Shown here one piece after another: positions 25,492 to 36,066 of a DNA stretch of 63,674 nucleotides (positions are counted from its first letter, which is position 1; each line of letters begins with the position of its first letter). Location of the stretch: assembly GCA_021783095.1 (NCBI GenBank), contig JAJXUG010000022.1, forward strand, positions 1-63,674, given 5' to 3'. The stretch is from Chloroflexota bacterium (GTDB lineage Bacteria > Chloroflexota > Limnocylindria > Limnocylindrales > CSP1-4). A model generated the notes under the pieces. That model searched no databases. It was not told the DNA's origin and saw only the letters and a list, made by a program, of their open reading frames with translations. The translations under genes were made by a program, and so were the position numbers.

Positions 25492-26346
25492 CTAGGGCGT
25501 CTGCTCCGGGCCCACGTCGATGACCTGGGGCTGCCCGTGGGCCACCTCGGCGACCACGAAGCGCTGGGCGTGCTCCTTGTGCGGGTCGCGCAGCAGGATG
25601 CCGAACGTCTCGAGCAGCCGGTCCGCGGTGAGCACCTCGCGCCCCGGGCCGAGCGCGACCACTCGCCTCGCGAGGAGCAGCACCTGGTCGTACTCGACGG
25701 CCTCGCCGATGTCGTGGGTCGAGGTGACCAGCGCGGCGCCCCGCTCGAGCTCGCCCGCGAACGCCTGCAGGTAGCGCTCGCGGCCGCCCGCATCGAGCCC
25801 CGCGGTTGGCTCGTCGAGGACGATCAGGTCGGCACGGCGCGCGAGCACCTGGGCCAGGAAGACGCGCTGCTGCTGGCCACCCGAGAGTGACCGCAGCGGG
25901 TGGCCGGCCAGCCCCTCGACGCCCATCGTCCGCATGCCCCAGGCGACCAGATCGTGGTCCTCGCTGGTGAACGGCCGCGCCAGCCCCCGGGCCGAGAAGC
26001 GCGCCATCCGGACCACGTCGATCGCGCGGAGCGGCAGGACGAAGCTCGCGGTGTGGGCCTGGCTGAGGTAGGCGACGCGCACGGCGGATGACCCGGGCGC
26101 CCGGTTGAACACCTCGAGCCGACCCGCCACGGGCGGGATGAGCCCCATGATCGACTTGAGGAGCGTCGACTTGCCCGAGCCGTTGGTCCCCACCAGGGCC
26201 AGCGACGTCTGGCCGCGGACGACGAGGTCGATGCCCGCGACCACCGGCCGACTGCTGTAGCCGACTGCCAGCCCCTCGGCTCGGATGGGCAGGTCGGTCG
26301 ACGGTGATACGGTCCCGGCGCCGGCCGGCAGCACGCTCGCGCTCAT
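25492..26346 (-). CDS. znuC: Zinc/manganese ABC importer ATPase
   Basis: A 284-residue ATPase of the metal-chelate class: Walker A GTNGSGKST, Q-loop YLSQAH, signature SLSGGQQQRVFLAQ and Walker B LIVLDEPTAGLD. The C-terminus ends with a short tail. It is the last gene of the zur-znuA-znuB-znuC transcription unit. ATG 26344-26346 overlaps the permease stop (ATGA). Zinc rather than manganese is suggested by the adjacent Fur-family regulator and His-rich protein, but not proven. Confidence 0.87.
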   Translation of the reverse strand: MSASVLPAGAGTVSPSTDLPIRAEGLAVGYSSRPVVAGIDLVVRGQTSLALVGTNGSGKSTLLKSIMGLIPPVAGRLEVFNRAPGSSAVRVAYLSQAHTASFVLPLRAIDVVRMARFSARGLARPFTSEDHDLVAWGMRTMGVEGLAGHPLRSLSGGQQQRVFLAQVLARRADLIVLDEPTAGLDAGGRERYLQAFAGELERGAALVTSTHDIGEAVEYDQVLLLARRVVALGPGREVLTADRLLETFGILLRDPHKEHAQRFVVAEVAHGQPQVIDVGPEQTP

Positions 26347-27161
26347 GCGGCGGGCTCCTCGGCGAGGCCTGTGCGAGCGGCGAGCCCGGCGCGCACGTTC
26401 ACCAGGGCCAGCACCCCGAAGAAGATCACGGTGGCGACCAGCACGATCGTGGCGCCCGCTGCCGTGTTGAACCCGTAGCTGATCAGCAGGCCGGTGTAGG
26501 TGGAGATCACGCCGATCAGGATCGCGATGGCCATCATCGTCCCGAGCCGGCTGGCGATCAGGGCGCCGCTGGCGGCGGGGGCGAGCAGCATCCCGAACAC
26601 CAGCAGGGTCCCGACGCTCTGGAACGACACCACGACGACCGTCGCCACCAGCAGCAGCATCAGCGCGTGGTAGCGGCGGGCGGAGAAGCCGGACACCTGC
26701 GCCTGCTCCGGGTCGAAGGACAGCAGCAGGAACGGGCGGGCGCACACGAAGGCGACGACGGCGACGGCCGCGGTGACCACGACCTGCAGGGCGAGTCCCC
26801 CGGGAGACACGCCAAGGATCTGGCCGAACAGGATGGCGATGAGGTCGCCGGAGAACGAGCTCGAGCCCGACACCATCACCACGCCCAGCGCCAGCATGCC
26901 CACGAACAGCAGGCCGATCGCGCTGTCCGAGGACAGCTTCGAGCGCTGCGTGACCAAACTGACCCCGCCGATCATCACGGCCGCCCCGACGGCCGCGCCG
27001 AGGATGCCCGGCAGGCCCAGCAGCAGCGACGCCGCGACGCCCGGGAGGACGCCGTGGGCGAGCGCATCGCCGATGAACGCCAGGCCGCGGAGGACCACGA
27101 AGGTGCCCACGATGGCGCAGCCCACGGAGACCAGGACCCCGGCCGCAAGGGCCCGCAGCAT
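26343..27161 (-). CDS. znuB: Zinc/manganese ABC importer permease
   Basis: A 272-residue permease of the ABC-3 family with eight or more membrane segments. The hallmark is GTFVVLRGLAFIGDALAHGVLPGVA near the N-terminus, which contacts the ATPase. ATG 27159-27161 is the first standard start, yet family-like sequence (LGPFIDPFLGNEF) continues 13 codons upstream. There a CTG at 27198-27200 sits 6 nt after GAGGGG, so the true start may be that CTG. Confidence 0.87.
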   Translation of the reverse strand: MLRALAAGVLVSVGCAIVGTFVVLRGLAFIGDALAHGVLPGVAASLLLGLPGILGAAVGAAVMIGGVSLVTQRSKLSSDSAIGLLFVGMLALGVVMVSGSSSFSGDLIAILFGQILGVSPGGLALQVVVTAAVAVVAFVCARPFLLLSFDPEQAQVSGFSARRYHALMLLLVATVVVVSFQSVGTLLVFGMLLAPAASGALIASRLGTMMAIAILIGVISTYTGLLISYGFNTAAGATIVLVATVIFFGVLALVNVRAGLAARTGLAEEPAA

Positions 27162-27283
27162 GAACTCGTTGCCGAGGAACGGATCGATGAACGGACCCAG
27201 CTGAGACCCCTCGCTTTCAGCGTTGACAGCTTGGCGGTCGCGACCTTCCGTCCGGTGGGCCCCGGACGGCTACGGAATGAAGG

Positions 27284-28276
27284 CTACTTCAGGTTCTCGG
27301 CCACCAGATTGGCGATATTGGTCATGAAGGTGAAGTAGGAGCCGTCCGGGGGCAGCGCGTGGGTCGTGAGCTCCACGACCTTGGCCCCGGTGTCGGTGCC
27401 CACGGCCTGGGCGACCGAGGCGTCCGTGCCGACCTCGGTGAACACCGCCTTGACCCCTGCCGCCCTGATCTTCGCCTCGAGGGCGGCCAGGCTGGCTGCC
27501 GACGATTCGGCCTGCGTCGAGAGGCTGGGGATGATGGCGCCGATCAGCTTGTAGCCGTAGCGCTGGGCGAAGTAGCCGAGCGACTCGTGGCCCGTCACCA
27601 GTGAGCGCTCCGGGGCGGGAACGGTGTTGAGGATCGCCACGAGCTGGTCGTTGAGGGCCGTCAGGCGCGCCTCGAGGTCGGCCGCGCGGGCCGAGACGTC
27701 GATCCCGAGGTCCGCCCTGAGCTCGGGGGCGAGCGCCGCGACGACGTCCTTCATGGTCAGCGGGTCCATCCAGAGGTGCGGGTCGGGCGCGCCGGCCACC
27801 TGGTCGGCGGACGTGTCAATGCCCTCGCCGGCCCCCACGTGGCGGACGCTGATGTGGTCCGAGGCGATGAAGCGCTTGACGCCGGCCTTCTCGGCCTGGT
27901 TGAACGCGTCGCCCATGCCGCCCTCGAGGTTCAGGCCGTTCTCGACGAGCAGGTCGGCCCTGGTCATGGTCTCGATGTCCTTGGCCGACGGCGCCCAGTC
28001 GTGCGGATCCGAGCCGTTGGGCATGAGGACGGTGACGGTCGCGGCCGAGCCCACCAGGTCCTTCACCACGGCCCCGAGGACCGAGTAGGTCACGACGATC
28101 GACTTGCCCGAGGACGAGCCCGACGGTGCTGCCGACCCGCCAGCGCACGCGGCCGCCAGCACCGCGATGCCAGCGATGCTGGCCATGGCGACGGCGCGCC
28201 GCCCGAGGCGCCCTGAACGCCCGGGCGTGGTCCCCGCCCTCACGGTGTCGCGCGACGTGGTCTCAATGTGGGTCAC
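27284..28276 (-). CDS. znuA: Zinc-binding lipoprotein of the ABC importer
   Basis: A 330-residue ZnuA/TroA-type cluster-9 binding protein. The signal sequence ends IAVLAAACAGG (lipobox). Metal ligands typical of the class are seen as His in GSDPHDWAPSAKD, in PDPHLWMDPLTMKD and in VTGHESLGYFAQRYG, plus a C-terminal acidic position in FTEVGTDAS. The His-rich loop found in many zinc-specific ZnuA proteins is absent, so metal choice between Zn and Mn is open. GTG 28274-28276 has GGAGG about 8 nt upstream. It lies 36 bp after the Fur-family gene and shares its promoter. Confidence 0.88.
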   Translation of the reverse strand: MTHIETTSRDTVRAGTTPGRSGRLGRRAVAMASIAGIAVLAAACAGGSAAPSGSSSGKSIVVTYSVLGAVVKDLVGSAATVTVLMPNGSDPHDWAPSAKDIETMTRADLLVENGLNLEGGMGDAFNQAEKAGVKRFIASDHISVRHVGAGEGIDTSADQVAGAPDPHLWMDPLTMKDVVAALAPELRADLGIDVSARAADLEARLTALNDQLVAILNTVPAPERSLVTGHESLGYFAQRYGYKLIGAIIPSLSTQAESSAASLAALEAKIRAAGVKAVFTEVGTDASVAQAVGTDTGAKVVELTTHALPPDGSYFTFMTNIANLVAENLK

Positions 28277-28312
28277 AGGTCATTCCTCCCCGCCAGTCGC
28301 CACGAGGCCGGG

Positions 28313-28753
28313 TCAGGCGCTTGGCCCGGCCTTCGCCTGGCAGTGGCGGCAGAGGCCGAACAGCTCCAGCCGGTGGCTCTCGATCCGATACCCGCTCCGC
28401 CGCGCAATCTCCGCCACGGCATCCGCCAGCGCGCCATCCTCGACGTCGGCCACTCGGCCGCATCGCGAGCAGACGAGGTGGTGGTGGTGCTCTCGGACGC
28501 ACGGGACGTAGGCGTGCTCGCCGGACGGGAGGTCAAGGCGCTCGACGACGTGCAGCTCGGTCAGCAGCTCCAGCGCCCGGAAGAGGGTCGCCCGGCTCAC
28601 GCCGAGGCGGCGCTCCCGCGCGGCGATCTCGAGCTCGGCTGCCGTGAAATGGCCGTCGTACTCGGCGATCAGGCCTGCGACGGCACGCCGTGGGCCGGTC
28701 AGCCGGTATCCGGCCGCCCCAAGCGCCTCGACGATGGGATCGGAGCTCGTCAT
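28313..28753 (-). CDS. zur: Fur-family metalloregulator, Zur-like
   Basis: A 146-residue Fur-family repressor: winged helix with recognition helix SRATLFRALELL, metal-sensing HHHH segment at 89-92, and two structural CxxC pairs (C95/C98 and C135/C138). Context with a zinc importer suggests Zur, which represses uptake when zinc is sufficient. The start ATG 28751-28753 has no ribosome site. A -10 box ends 6 nt before it, so the mRNA is probably leaderless. A Fur/Zur-type box overlaps the -35 region, implying autoregulation together with znuABC. Confidence 0.87.
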   Translation of the reverse strand: MTSSDPIVEALGAAGYRLTGPRRAVAGLIAEYDGHFTAAELEIAARERRLGVSRATLFRALELLTELHVVERLDLPSGEHAYVPCVREHHHHLVCSRCGRVADVEDGALADAVAEIARRSGYRIESHRLELFGLCRHCQAKAGPSA

Positions 28754-28759
28754 GCGTCG

Positions 28760-30387
<1,628 letters not shown>

Positions 30388-30420
30388 CGCCGAGGCCGCC
30401 CGCCCGCGAGCGTCGGAGTG

Positions 30421-30551
30421 CACCCGAGCGGCCCTACGGGGGGTTGACCCGCTGACCGGTCCGCCCTGTGCGCCCCGCATCGCGCCGCACGTCGATTCGC
30501 AGCCCCCAACGGGTCGCACAGCGGATGAACCGCCCGTAGGGCCGCTCGGTG
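30421..30551. repeat. 131-bp imperfect inverted repeat after guaB1
   Basis: Arms of about 33-34 bp (30421-30454 and 30519-30551) match with three substitutions and one extra base; both contain CGAGCGGCCCTACGGG. The loop is about 65 bp. It starts 34 bp after the guaB1 stop and ends before the HAD promoter, so it may serve as terminator. Its size also fits a small mobile repeat, although I see no target duplication. Confidence 0.6.
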
Positions 30552-30604
30552 CGCCTCGCGGCTCGATGGCACCGGTGGCGCGGTGCGGCGCGGACAGCTC
30601 GAGG

Positions 30605-30613
30605 TGATACGTT
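30605..30613 (+). promoter_or_regulatory. Extended -10 promoter for a leaderless HAD mRNA
   Basis: TGATACGTT reads as an extended -10 (TG-N-TACGTT, hexamer 30608-30613) ending 7 nt before the ATG at 30621. No -35 box is evident, which is acceptable for extended -10 promoters. No ribosome site precedes the ATG. Confidence 0.5.
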
Positions 30614-30620
30614 CGGGCCC

Positions 30621-31298
30621 ATGCCCGATCGACGCTTCGACGCCGTCGTCTTCGACCTCGACGGCACCCTGTGCGACTCCGAGCCGTTCATCGCGGCGGC
30701 CGCCGCCGAGGCGCTCCGCCGCCGCTACGGGATCGCGGTCGCGATCGCGGACTTCGCGCCCTTCGTCGGCGCCGGGGACGACCGGTTCATCAGCGGCGCC
30801 GCCGCCACCCACGGCGTGACCGCCGACCTCGCGATCGACAAGCCGCTCACGTACCAGGTCTACCTCGAGCTCATCCCGGGCGCCCTCCAGCCGATCGCCG
30901 GCGTGCACGCGTTCCTCGGGCGACTCCGCGCCTCCGGCCTGCGGCTCGCGCTCGCCACGGGCTCGGACCGGCCGAAGCTGCGCGGGAACCTGGACGCGCT
31001 CGGACTCGCGGAGGCCGACTTCGACGTCGTGGTGACCGCCGAGGACGTGACCCGCAAGAAGCCCGACCCGGAGACGTTCGTCGTGGCGATCGGCAAGCTC
31101 GGGCTGGAGCCGGCGCGCTGCCTCGTCGTCGAGGACGCGCGCAACGGCGTGCTCGCCGGTCGGGCGGCGGGCTGCGAGGTGCTGGGGATCGCGTCCTCGC
31201 AGGCGCCCGACTTGCTGCTCGAGGCGGGCGCGCGGGATGTCGCGCGCGACTACACGGGGCTGCCCGAGGAGCTGCTGGCGGACCTCGGCCTGAGCTGA
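30621..31298 (+). CDS. HAD-IA family phosphatase/phosphoglucomutase-like
   Basis: A 225-residue HAD-superfamily hydrolase. Motif I is VVFDLDGTLCDSEPF (nucleophile Asp), motif II is LATGSDRPK, motif III is the Lys in TRKKPDPETF, and motif IV is VVEDARNGVLAG. The helical C1 cap places it with beta-phosphoglucomutase/phosphoglycolate phosphatase-like members. The substrate is not predictable. ATG 30621 is chosen over the longer frame from 30549 because motif I follows it directly and the promoter ends just before it. Confidence 0.85.
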   Translation: MPDRRFDAVVFDLDGTLCDSEPFIAAAAAEALRRRYGIAVAIADFAPFVGAGDDRFISGAAATHGVTADLAIDKPLTYQVYLELIPGALQPIAGVHAFLGRLRASGLRLALATGSDRPKLRGNLDALGLAEADFDVVVTAEDVTRKKPDPETFVVAIGKLGLEPARCLVVEDARNGVLAGRAAGCEVLGIASSQAPDLLLEAGARDVARDYTGLPEELLADLGLS

Positions 31299-31333
31299 TC
31301 GCCGCGGGCCTCGCTCCTGCCCGCGCATCGCCT

Positions 31334-32404
31334 TCAGCCCGCTGGCGCCAGCACCTCCATCCGGTCCGCCGGCACCCGGTAGCGGGCGCTCGTCGCCATC
31401 CGCACGCAGACCGCCGAGGAGCCCAGGATCGCGAGCGCGAACAGGACCGCCGCGCCGGACGACATCGGCACGAGCAGCAGCGTCGAGGCGAACTCGATCG
31501 AGATCAGCACGTACAGGATCCAGACGATCGCGGTGCGCGACATGCGGGTCATGAGCAGGGCGCCGAGGGGCGCGCCGACCGCGACCACCGGCACCGCCGC
31601 CAGCCACATGTCCACCACGGGACCGGTGAAGTCGCCGATGACCAGCGCGTGGGTCGCGAAGCCGGTCCAGGTGACGATCGTCAGGAGCACGACCGTCGTG
31701 GGGGTCACCGTGCGCTCGCAGACCCGGAAGCCGAGCACGAGGACCGCGAACATGACCGTGTTCTCGCCGACCGCGGCCAGGCCGGAGAGGGCGCCGCCGA
31801 CGAGGCCCGCGCCCACGAGGATCGCCCGCTCGCGCGGGCCGAGGATGTCGAGCGCATCGCGTCGGTTGGGGGCGAACCGCCGACTGATCCAGAGCGCGAG
31901 GCCCATGCTCACGAGGACGGCGGTGAACAGCAATCGCACCGTCGGCGCGGGCAGCAGCGGCGCGAGGACGAGGGAGCTCACGGCCACGCCCAGCGCAGCG
32001 GGTGGCGCTCCGTAGCGGATCGCCCTCCACTCGAGCGGCACCCGATTGCGGACGATGGTGATCGTCGCCGCGCCCATGCCCACGCTCTGGATCGCGAAGC
32101 TGAACAGCCGCGCCTGGTCTGCCGGGACCGCGAGCACCTTGGTGAGCACCGGGAACCCAACCGCGCCGCCGCCCTCGGACGTCCCTCCGCCGACCATCGA
32201 GCCCAGGGCCATCGTGAGCGACACCGGCCAATGGACAACGACCGCCTGCACTGCGCGGTCCCCGCCCAGCACGAGCCATCCGACGAACACCACGAGCGCG
32301 AGGGCGAGGTTGGTCCGCGCCATACGCCCCACGGCGGGGCGATGCGCCATCGGCGCAGGCGTCGGCCCGGCATCGCGATGAACCGCAAGACGGCTGTCCG
32401 GCAC
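31334..32404 (-). CDS. TauE/SafE family sulfite/anion exporter
   Basis: A 356-residue membrane protein with about eight to nine spans. The duplicated TauE/SafE core shows VGGGTSEGGGAVGFPVLTKV early and GLVGGALSGLAAVGENTVMF later. Members export sulfite, sulfoacetate or other organosulfonates, or are of unknown substrate. GTG 32402-32404 is preceded by GAGGGG at 7 nt spacing. A Met at residue 19 is an alternative start. The gene stands alone, convergent with the HAD gene. Confidence 0.82.
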   Translation of the reverse strand: MPDSRLAVHRDAGPTPAPMAHRPAVGRMARTNLALALVVFVGWLVLGGDRAVQAVVVHWPVSLTMALGSMVGGGTSEGGGAVGFPVLTKVLAVPADQARLFSFAIQSVGMGAATITIVRNRVPLEWRAIRYGAPPAALGVAVSSLVLAPLLPAPTVRLLFTAVLVSMGLALWISRRFAPNRRDALDILGPRERAILVGAGLVGGALSGLAAVGENTVMFAVLVLGFRVCERTVTPTTVVLLTIVTWTGFATHALVIGDFTGPVVDMWLAAVPVVAVGAPLGALLMTRMSRTAIVWILYVLISIEFASTLLLVPMSSGAAVLFALAILGSSAVCVRMATSARYRVPADRMEVLAPAG

Positions 32405-32657
32405 GTGCTCGCCCCTCGACCGCAGGGTGACGGAGTCCGGCGTGCCGCGGTTTTCGGTGGCGCGGCGCCGGTGCGCAAGCCCTGCAGCGTCGACGGTAGC
32501 GAATGGCGGCGTTGCCCGCGCCTCGCGCGCGCTACCCAGTGTCCGCCGCCGATGTGCCGCCGGACCTGAGGGTGCCGCGTTGGACCTGGGAGGGCATCGA
32601 GCCCGAGGTTTGAGCGCTCACGGGCGCCCCGCGGGCGGGCATTGGGGCTGTCGCCCG

Positions 32658-34778
32658 CTAGGACCGGACGACGAACCCGTCGATCGCCACGTACGGGTGG
32701 CCCGGGCTCGAGAGCACCGCGATCGTGAGGGTGTGGCGGCCGACCGACCGGAAGGTCCGCGCGAACAGGGCGACCTGCGGGACGAAGCCCGAGCGCCACA
32801 GACTGATCGTCGCCACGGCGTGCCCGTCGATCAGCACGAGCGCGCGACCGCGAGTCGGGCCCATCGGGCCGATCCAGGTGACCGAGCTGCCGGTGAACGT
32901 GAGGGTGGCGGTGTTGCCCGGGGTTGTCGAGAACGTGGCGTTCCCGCCGCTGTAGCCGGCAGACCCGGCGTCGCGCCAGGTGCCCCGGTAGGAGACCGCG
33001 GTGCTGTGCTCTGAGTAGAGCCACGTGCCGTGCTTCACGGGCGCCGTCGTCGGCTCCGGCGTGGGCGCGGCCGCGGTGGGCGTGGGGATCGGCACAGGCG
33101 TCGGGGGCGGCGTTGCGGCGGGGGCCGACATGGGGGTCGGCATGGGTCCCCCGCTTGCCGAGGGCAGGCTCCCTTGCGGCGGGACCGGTCCGACCAGGGC
33201 GACGCCGGTCGCGTCGAGGGCGTCCGGGGGCACCGTCGCGCTCAGCTGGCCGGCGGCGAACCAGGCGCCGACCGGCGCGTAGGCCGGCACCCAGGGGGCA
33301 TTCCCGGGCACGTTCAGGGCCGCGGACAGCCAGTTGCCGACGCGGCCGGTGGCCGCCTCGATCGTCGGCATCTGGAAGGTCAGGGAGCCGCCCGGCTTGA
33401 GGTCCGCGCTCAGGGGCGCCGCGAGGAGCAGCACGGGCGCCGGGTTGGCGGGGTCCGCGGTGGTGGCGGTGACGGTCAGCGTCGAGAATGCGCGACTGTC
33501 GGGATCGCTCGGGCCGGACGGGTCCAGCGCCGGCTGCGCGGCGATCGCCTCGCGCCCCGTGTTCGTGAGCAGGACGACGGCGCCGGTGCCGTCGGGGCTG
33601 GCCGCGAGGTCGATGCTGACCGACGTGTCGGCCCAGACCCGGACAGCGACTCTGGGGATCTGCACCCGCTCCGCTTTGGGGAGGGGGCCGCCGCCCGTGT
33701 CGCGCAGCTCGAGCGACAGCCGGTACTGGCCGGGCAGGCGCGGGGTCGCCACCTCCAGCGTCACGCCGTGATCGGCGGAGTGCGTGCGGGTCGTGTTCAA
33801 CGCGATGGACGGCCGGTTGGCCGACGCGATCACGGCAGCGATCCCCGCGGCTGCCGCGGCCGTCGACGCGGGCGTGGCGGCGACGAACCCGTCGATCGAT
33901 GCCGGCGGGGCGGCCGATGGCGTTTCCGGCGGTACAGCCGACGGGACGGTGGAGGCGGGTGCCGGCGGAACGGCGGGCGAGGACGTGGGCGAGGCTGAGG
34001 CAGCGTCGCCGAGCGCCGGGGCGGCGGAGCCCGCGGAGGCGGCGGCGATCACATCGGCGTCGAGCGCCACGGGCGTCCAGGTCGCGGCGAACTCGACCCC
34101 GGCGGGGAGGTCGCTGCCCTTCCAGGCGACCTGGACCGAGGCGCGGTCGCCGCCGTGCAGCCGGCCCGCGACGACGGGCGTGCCCACGCGAATGGCCGAG
34201 CCGCTGAAGGCGTCGAGGTGGATCGAGTTCGCCAAGCCGCTCACGCTCACGCCCCAGCGGTGGGACGAGGACCAGAACTGCTGCATGCTCCGCAGCGTCG
34301 GCTGGCCGCCCCACCACCGGCCGCCCGGCGTCAGGTAGAAGTCCTTGATGAACTTCGAAGTGGCGTTGATGTTCGCGGCGTACGTGGCATAGGCGGTGGC
34401 GTACCGGTAGGGGTCGCGGTCGTAGGCGTTGTAGCCGAACAGGTTGTGCTTGTAGCGCGCGATGTCGCTCGTGCCCCAGCCCGATTCGTGCAGTGCCGCC
34501 GCGAGCAGGAAGCGGGCGTTGACGCCGTACCTCGCCTCGGCCGCCATGAACGCCGCGCCGAGGGGCGGCAGTGGCGTGTTCGCGCTCAGGTACTCGTCGA
34601 TCGCCCACGCCGACGCGCCGCTGGCCGAGAGCAGGTTCGTGTCGAGCGTGATGGCGCCGCCCACGTGGTAGTGGGTCGCGCGCGGGACGTAGGCGTTGGT
34701 GGCGGGAACGGACAGCCCCATGAGGAGGGTCGCGCAGAGGGCGGCCAGCACGAGGCGGGTTCGATGGAGGACGGTCAT
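32658..34778 (-). CDS. Secreted GH73-type glucosaminidase with C-terminal beta-sandwich
   Basis: A 706-residue exported cell-wall enzyme. Residues 1-30 are a signal peptide ending around VPATNA. A glucosaminidase (lysozyme-superfamily) domain follows at about 55-190: RFLLAAALHESGWGTSDIAR holds the catalytic Glu, then KHNLFGYNAYDRDPYRYAT. The middle region consists of Ig-like and Pro/Ala/Ser-rich linkers. The last 125 residues, starting TWLYSEHSTAVSYRGTW, form a jelly-roll module like those seen in carbohydrate-binding tails. It probably cleaves peptidoglycan glycan chains during growth. ATG 34776-34778 is used; GTG 34784 adds two residues. Confidence 0.78.
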   Translation of the reverse strand: MTVLHRTRLVLAALCATLLMGLSVPATNAYVPRATHYHVGGAITLDTNLLSASGASAWAIDEYLSANTPLPPLGAAFMAAEARYGVNARFLLAAALHESGWGTSDIARYKHNLFGYNAYDRDPYRYATAYATYAANINATSKFIKDFYLTPGGRWWGGQPTLRSMQQFWSSSHRWGVSVSGLANSIHLDAFSGSAIRVGTPVVAGRLHGGDRASVQVAWKGSDLPAGVEFAATWTPVALDADVIAAASAGSAAPALGDAASASPTSSPAVPPAPASTVPSAVPPETPSAAPPASIDGFVAATPASTAAAAAGIAAVIASANRPSIALNTTRTHSADHGVTLEVATPRLPGQYRLSLELRDTGGGPLPKAERVQIPRVAVRVWADTSVSIDLAASPDGTGAVVLLTNTGREAIAAQPALDPSGPSDPDSRAFSTLTVTATTADPANPAPVLLLAAPLSADLKPGGSLTFQMPTIEAATGRVGNWLSAALNVPGNAPWVPAYAPVGAWFAAGQLSATVPPDALDATGVALVGPVPPQGSLPSASGGPMPTPMSAPAATPPPTPVPIPTPTAAAPTPEPTTAPVKHGTWLYSEHSTAVSYRGTWRDAGSAGYSGGNATFSTTPGNTATLTFTGSSVTWIGPMGPTRGRALVLIDGHAVATISLWRSGFVPQVALFARTFRSVGRHTLTIAVLSSPGHPYVAIDGFVVRS

Positions 34779-34948
34779 GATCACCAGGTTCGGCTGAGGG
34801 CGGCGTGCGCTGCGTCGCGGGGTCAGCCGGTCTGCGCCTGACCGCGCAAAGCGGCGTGATGCGACGTTCGGTAGGTTACCCCGACAGTCCTCCCGCGGAC
34901 CCCGTCGGTCAACCGGCCCGATTCACCCCCCGGACCCCGTCGATCGTG

Positions 34949-36055
34949 CTATGCGGGAGCGACCTCCACCCGCTGCCCCAAGAACCGCCCATACCGCTCT
35001 GCCGCCCGGGCCAGGGCTGCCCGGTGGCTCGGCGAGAGCGCCCCGAACGGCTCGGGCTGGACCGTCGTGGCGCGCGCCCCGACGCGTCGGGCCCAGGTGC
35101 CCGCGACCTCGCCGTCGATGACGATCGTCGAGCGGAACATGCCGTTGCCGCCCGGGACGATCGCGTCGGCGTGCTCGGGGGCGAGCACCGCGGAGCGGTC
35201 GCGGTAGCCGAGGAGGTACTCGTCGAAGCCGGGGAGCAGCAGCAGGCCCGCTGGCTCGGGTGCGGCGTCGGCGACCTCTGCCCCGACGAGGTACGAGCGT
35301 GCGCCCAGTACGCGCACGGCGAGGCCCGCCCCGGCGACCGCGATGCCCCGCCGGACGTCCCGGAGCGGCAGTCCCGACCAGCGGGCGAGGTCCTCGGCGA
35401 GGGCCGGCCCATGGCTCGTGAAGAACCTCGCCGCCAGCTCGCCGAGCGCCTCGTCACGCTCCAGCCGGCGCGGGCTCGCGACCCACGCGTCGAGTCGCGC
35501 GAACGTCTGCTGGGCTCCGCTGGTGGGTCCCAGCACCAGCGTTCCGGTCTGGGCCAGATACCAGAGCAGGTGGTAGCCGCGCTGACCCCCGGTCGAGACG
35601 CCGCCGCGCTCGATGGCGGCCAGCAGGGCGGCGCGGGTGAGGGCGGCACGACCCGGCATGGCCTCGATCGCCAGCTCCCTGGCCCGCTCGATGTCCGCCA
35701 GCGTGATCCCGAGCACGTCGCGGCGCTTCGCCGCCGAGGCGGTGGCGCGCACAGCCGTCAGATCGAGCATCCAGCCCAGGTCGTCGGCGGCGACCATGTG
35801 GAGCGTGCCGCGAAGGGGCCAGGACCGGACGATCTCGCCCGCGTCGCAGGCGGCCACGACATCGGCATCGGTCCCCCCGGCCGTCCGCAGGCCGACCGAC
35901 CACTTGACGCCGGGATAGTCCTGCGCCTGGAGCGCGAGCATGCAGCGCACTGCCTCGACCGGCGAGCGTGCCGGCTGGCCGACCAGGCGCTGGGCGGCGA
36001 GGCGGAGGCGGGCGACCTCACGCCGCGGGTCGGGGTCGGCGGGACGCGAGGCCAT
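34949..36055 (-). CDS. Winged-helix DNA-binding protein, AlkZ/HTH_42 family
   Basis: A 368-residue protein of the HTH_42 family related to the DNA glycosylases AlkZ and YcaQ. It has the RLAAQRLVG start, the LQAQDYPGVKW segment carrying the Q-x-Q-like catalytic motif, SWPLRGTLHMVAADD and the C-terminal YDRSAVLAPEHADAIVP region. Family members excise bulky N-alkyl or crosslinked bases; some have no proven activity. It begins 11 bp after the glmS stop on the same strand, so the two are probably co-transcribed, though no functional link is obvious. Confidence 0.8.
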   Translation of the reverse strand: MASRPADPDPRREVARLRLAAQRLVGQPARSPVEAVRCMLALQAQDYPGVKWSVGLRTAGGTDADVVAACDAGEIVRSWPLRGTLHMVAADDLGWMLDLTAVRATASAAKRRDVLGITLADIERARELAIEAMPGRAALTRAALLAAIERGGVSTGGQRGYHLLWYLAQTGTLVLGPTSGAQQTFARLDAWVASPRRLERDEALGELAARFFTSHGPALAEDLARWSGLPLRDVRRGIAVAGAGLAVRVLGARSYLVGAEVADAAPEPAGLLLLPGFDEYLLGYRDRSAVLAPEHADAIVPGGNGMFRSTIVIDGEVAGTWARRVGARATTVQPEPFGALSPSHRAALARAAERYGRFLGQRVEVAPA

Positions 36056-36066
36056 GGGCGCGGCCG

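Noticed and set aside
30481..30551. tRNA gene inside the 131-bp inverted repeat
   Set aside because: A GTCGATTCGCAG segment hints at a T-loop, but no acceptor, D-arm or anticodon arm can be folded.
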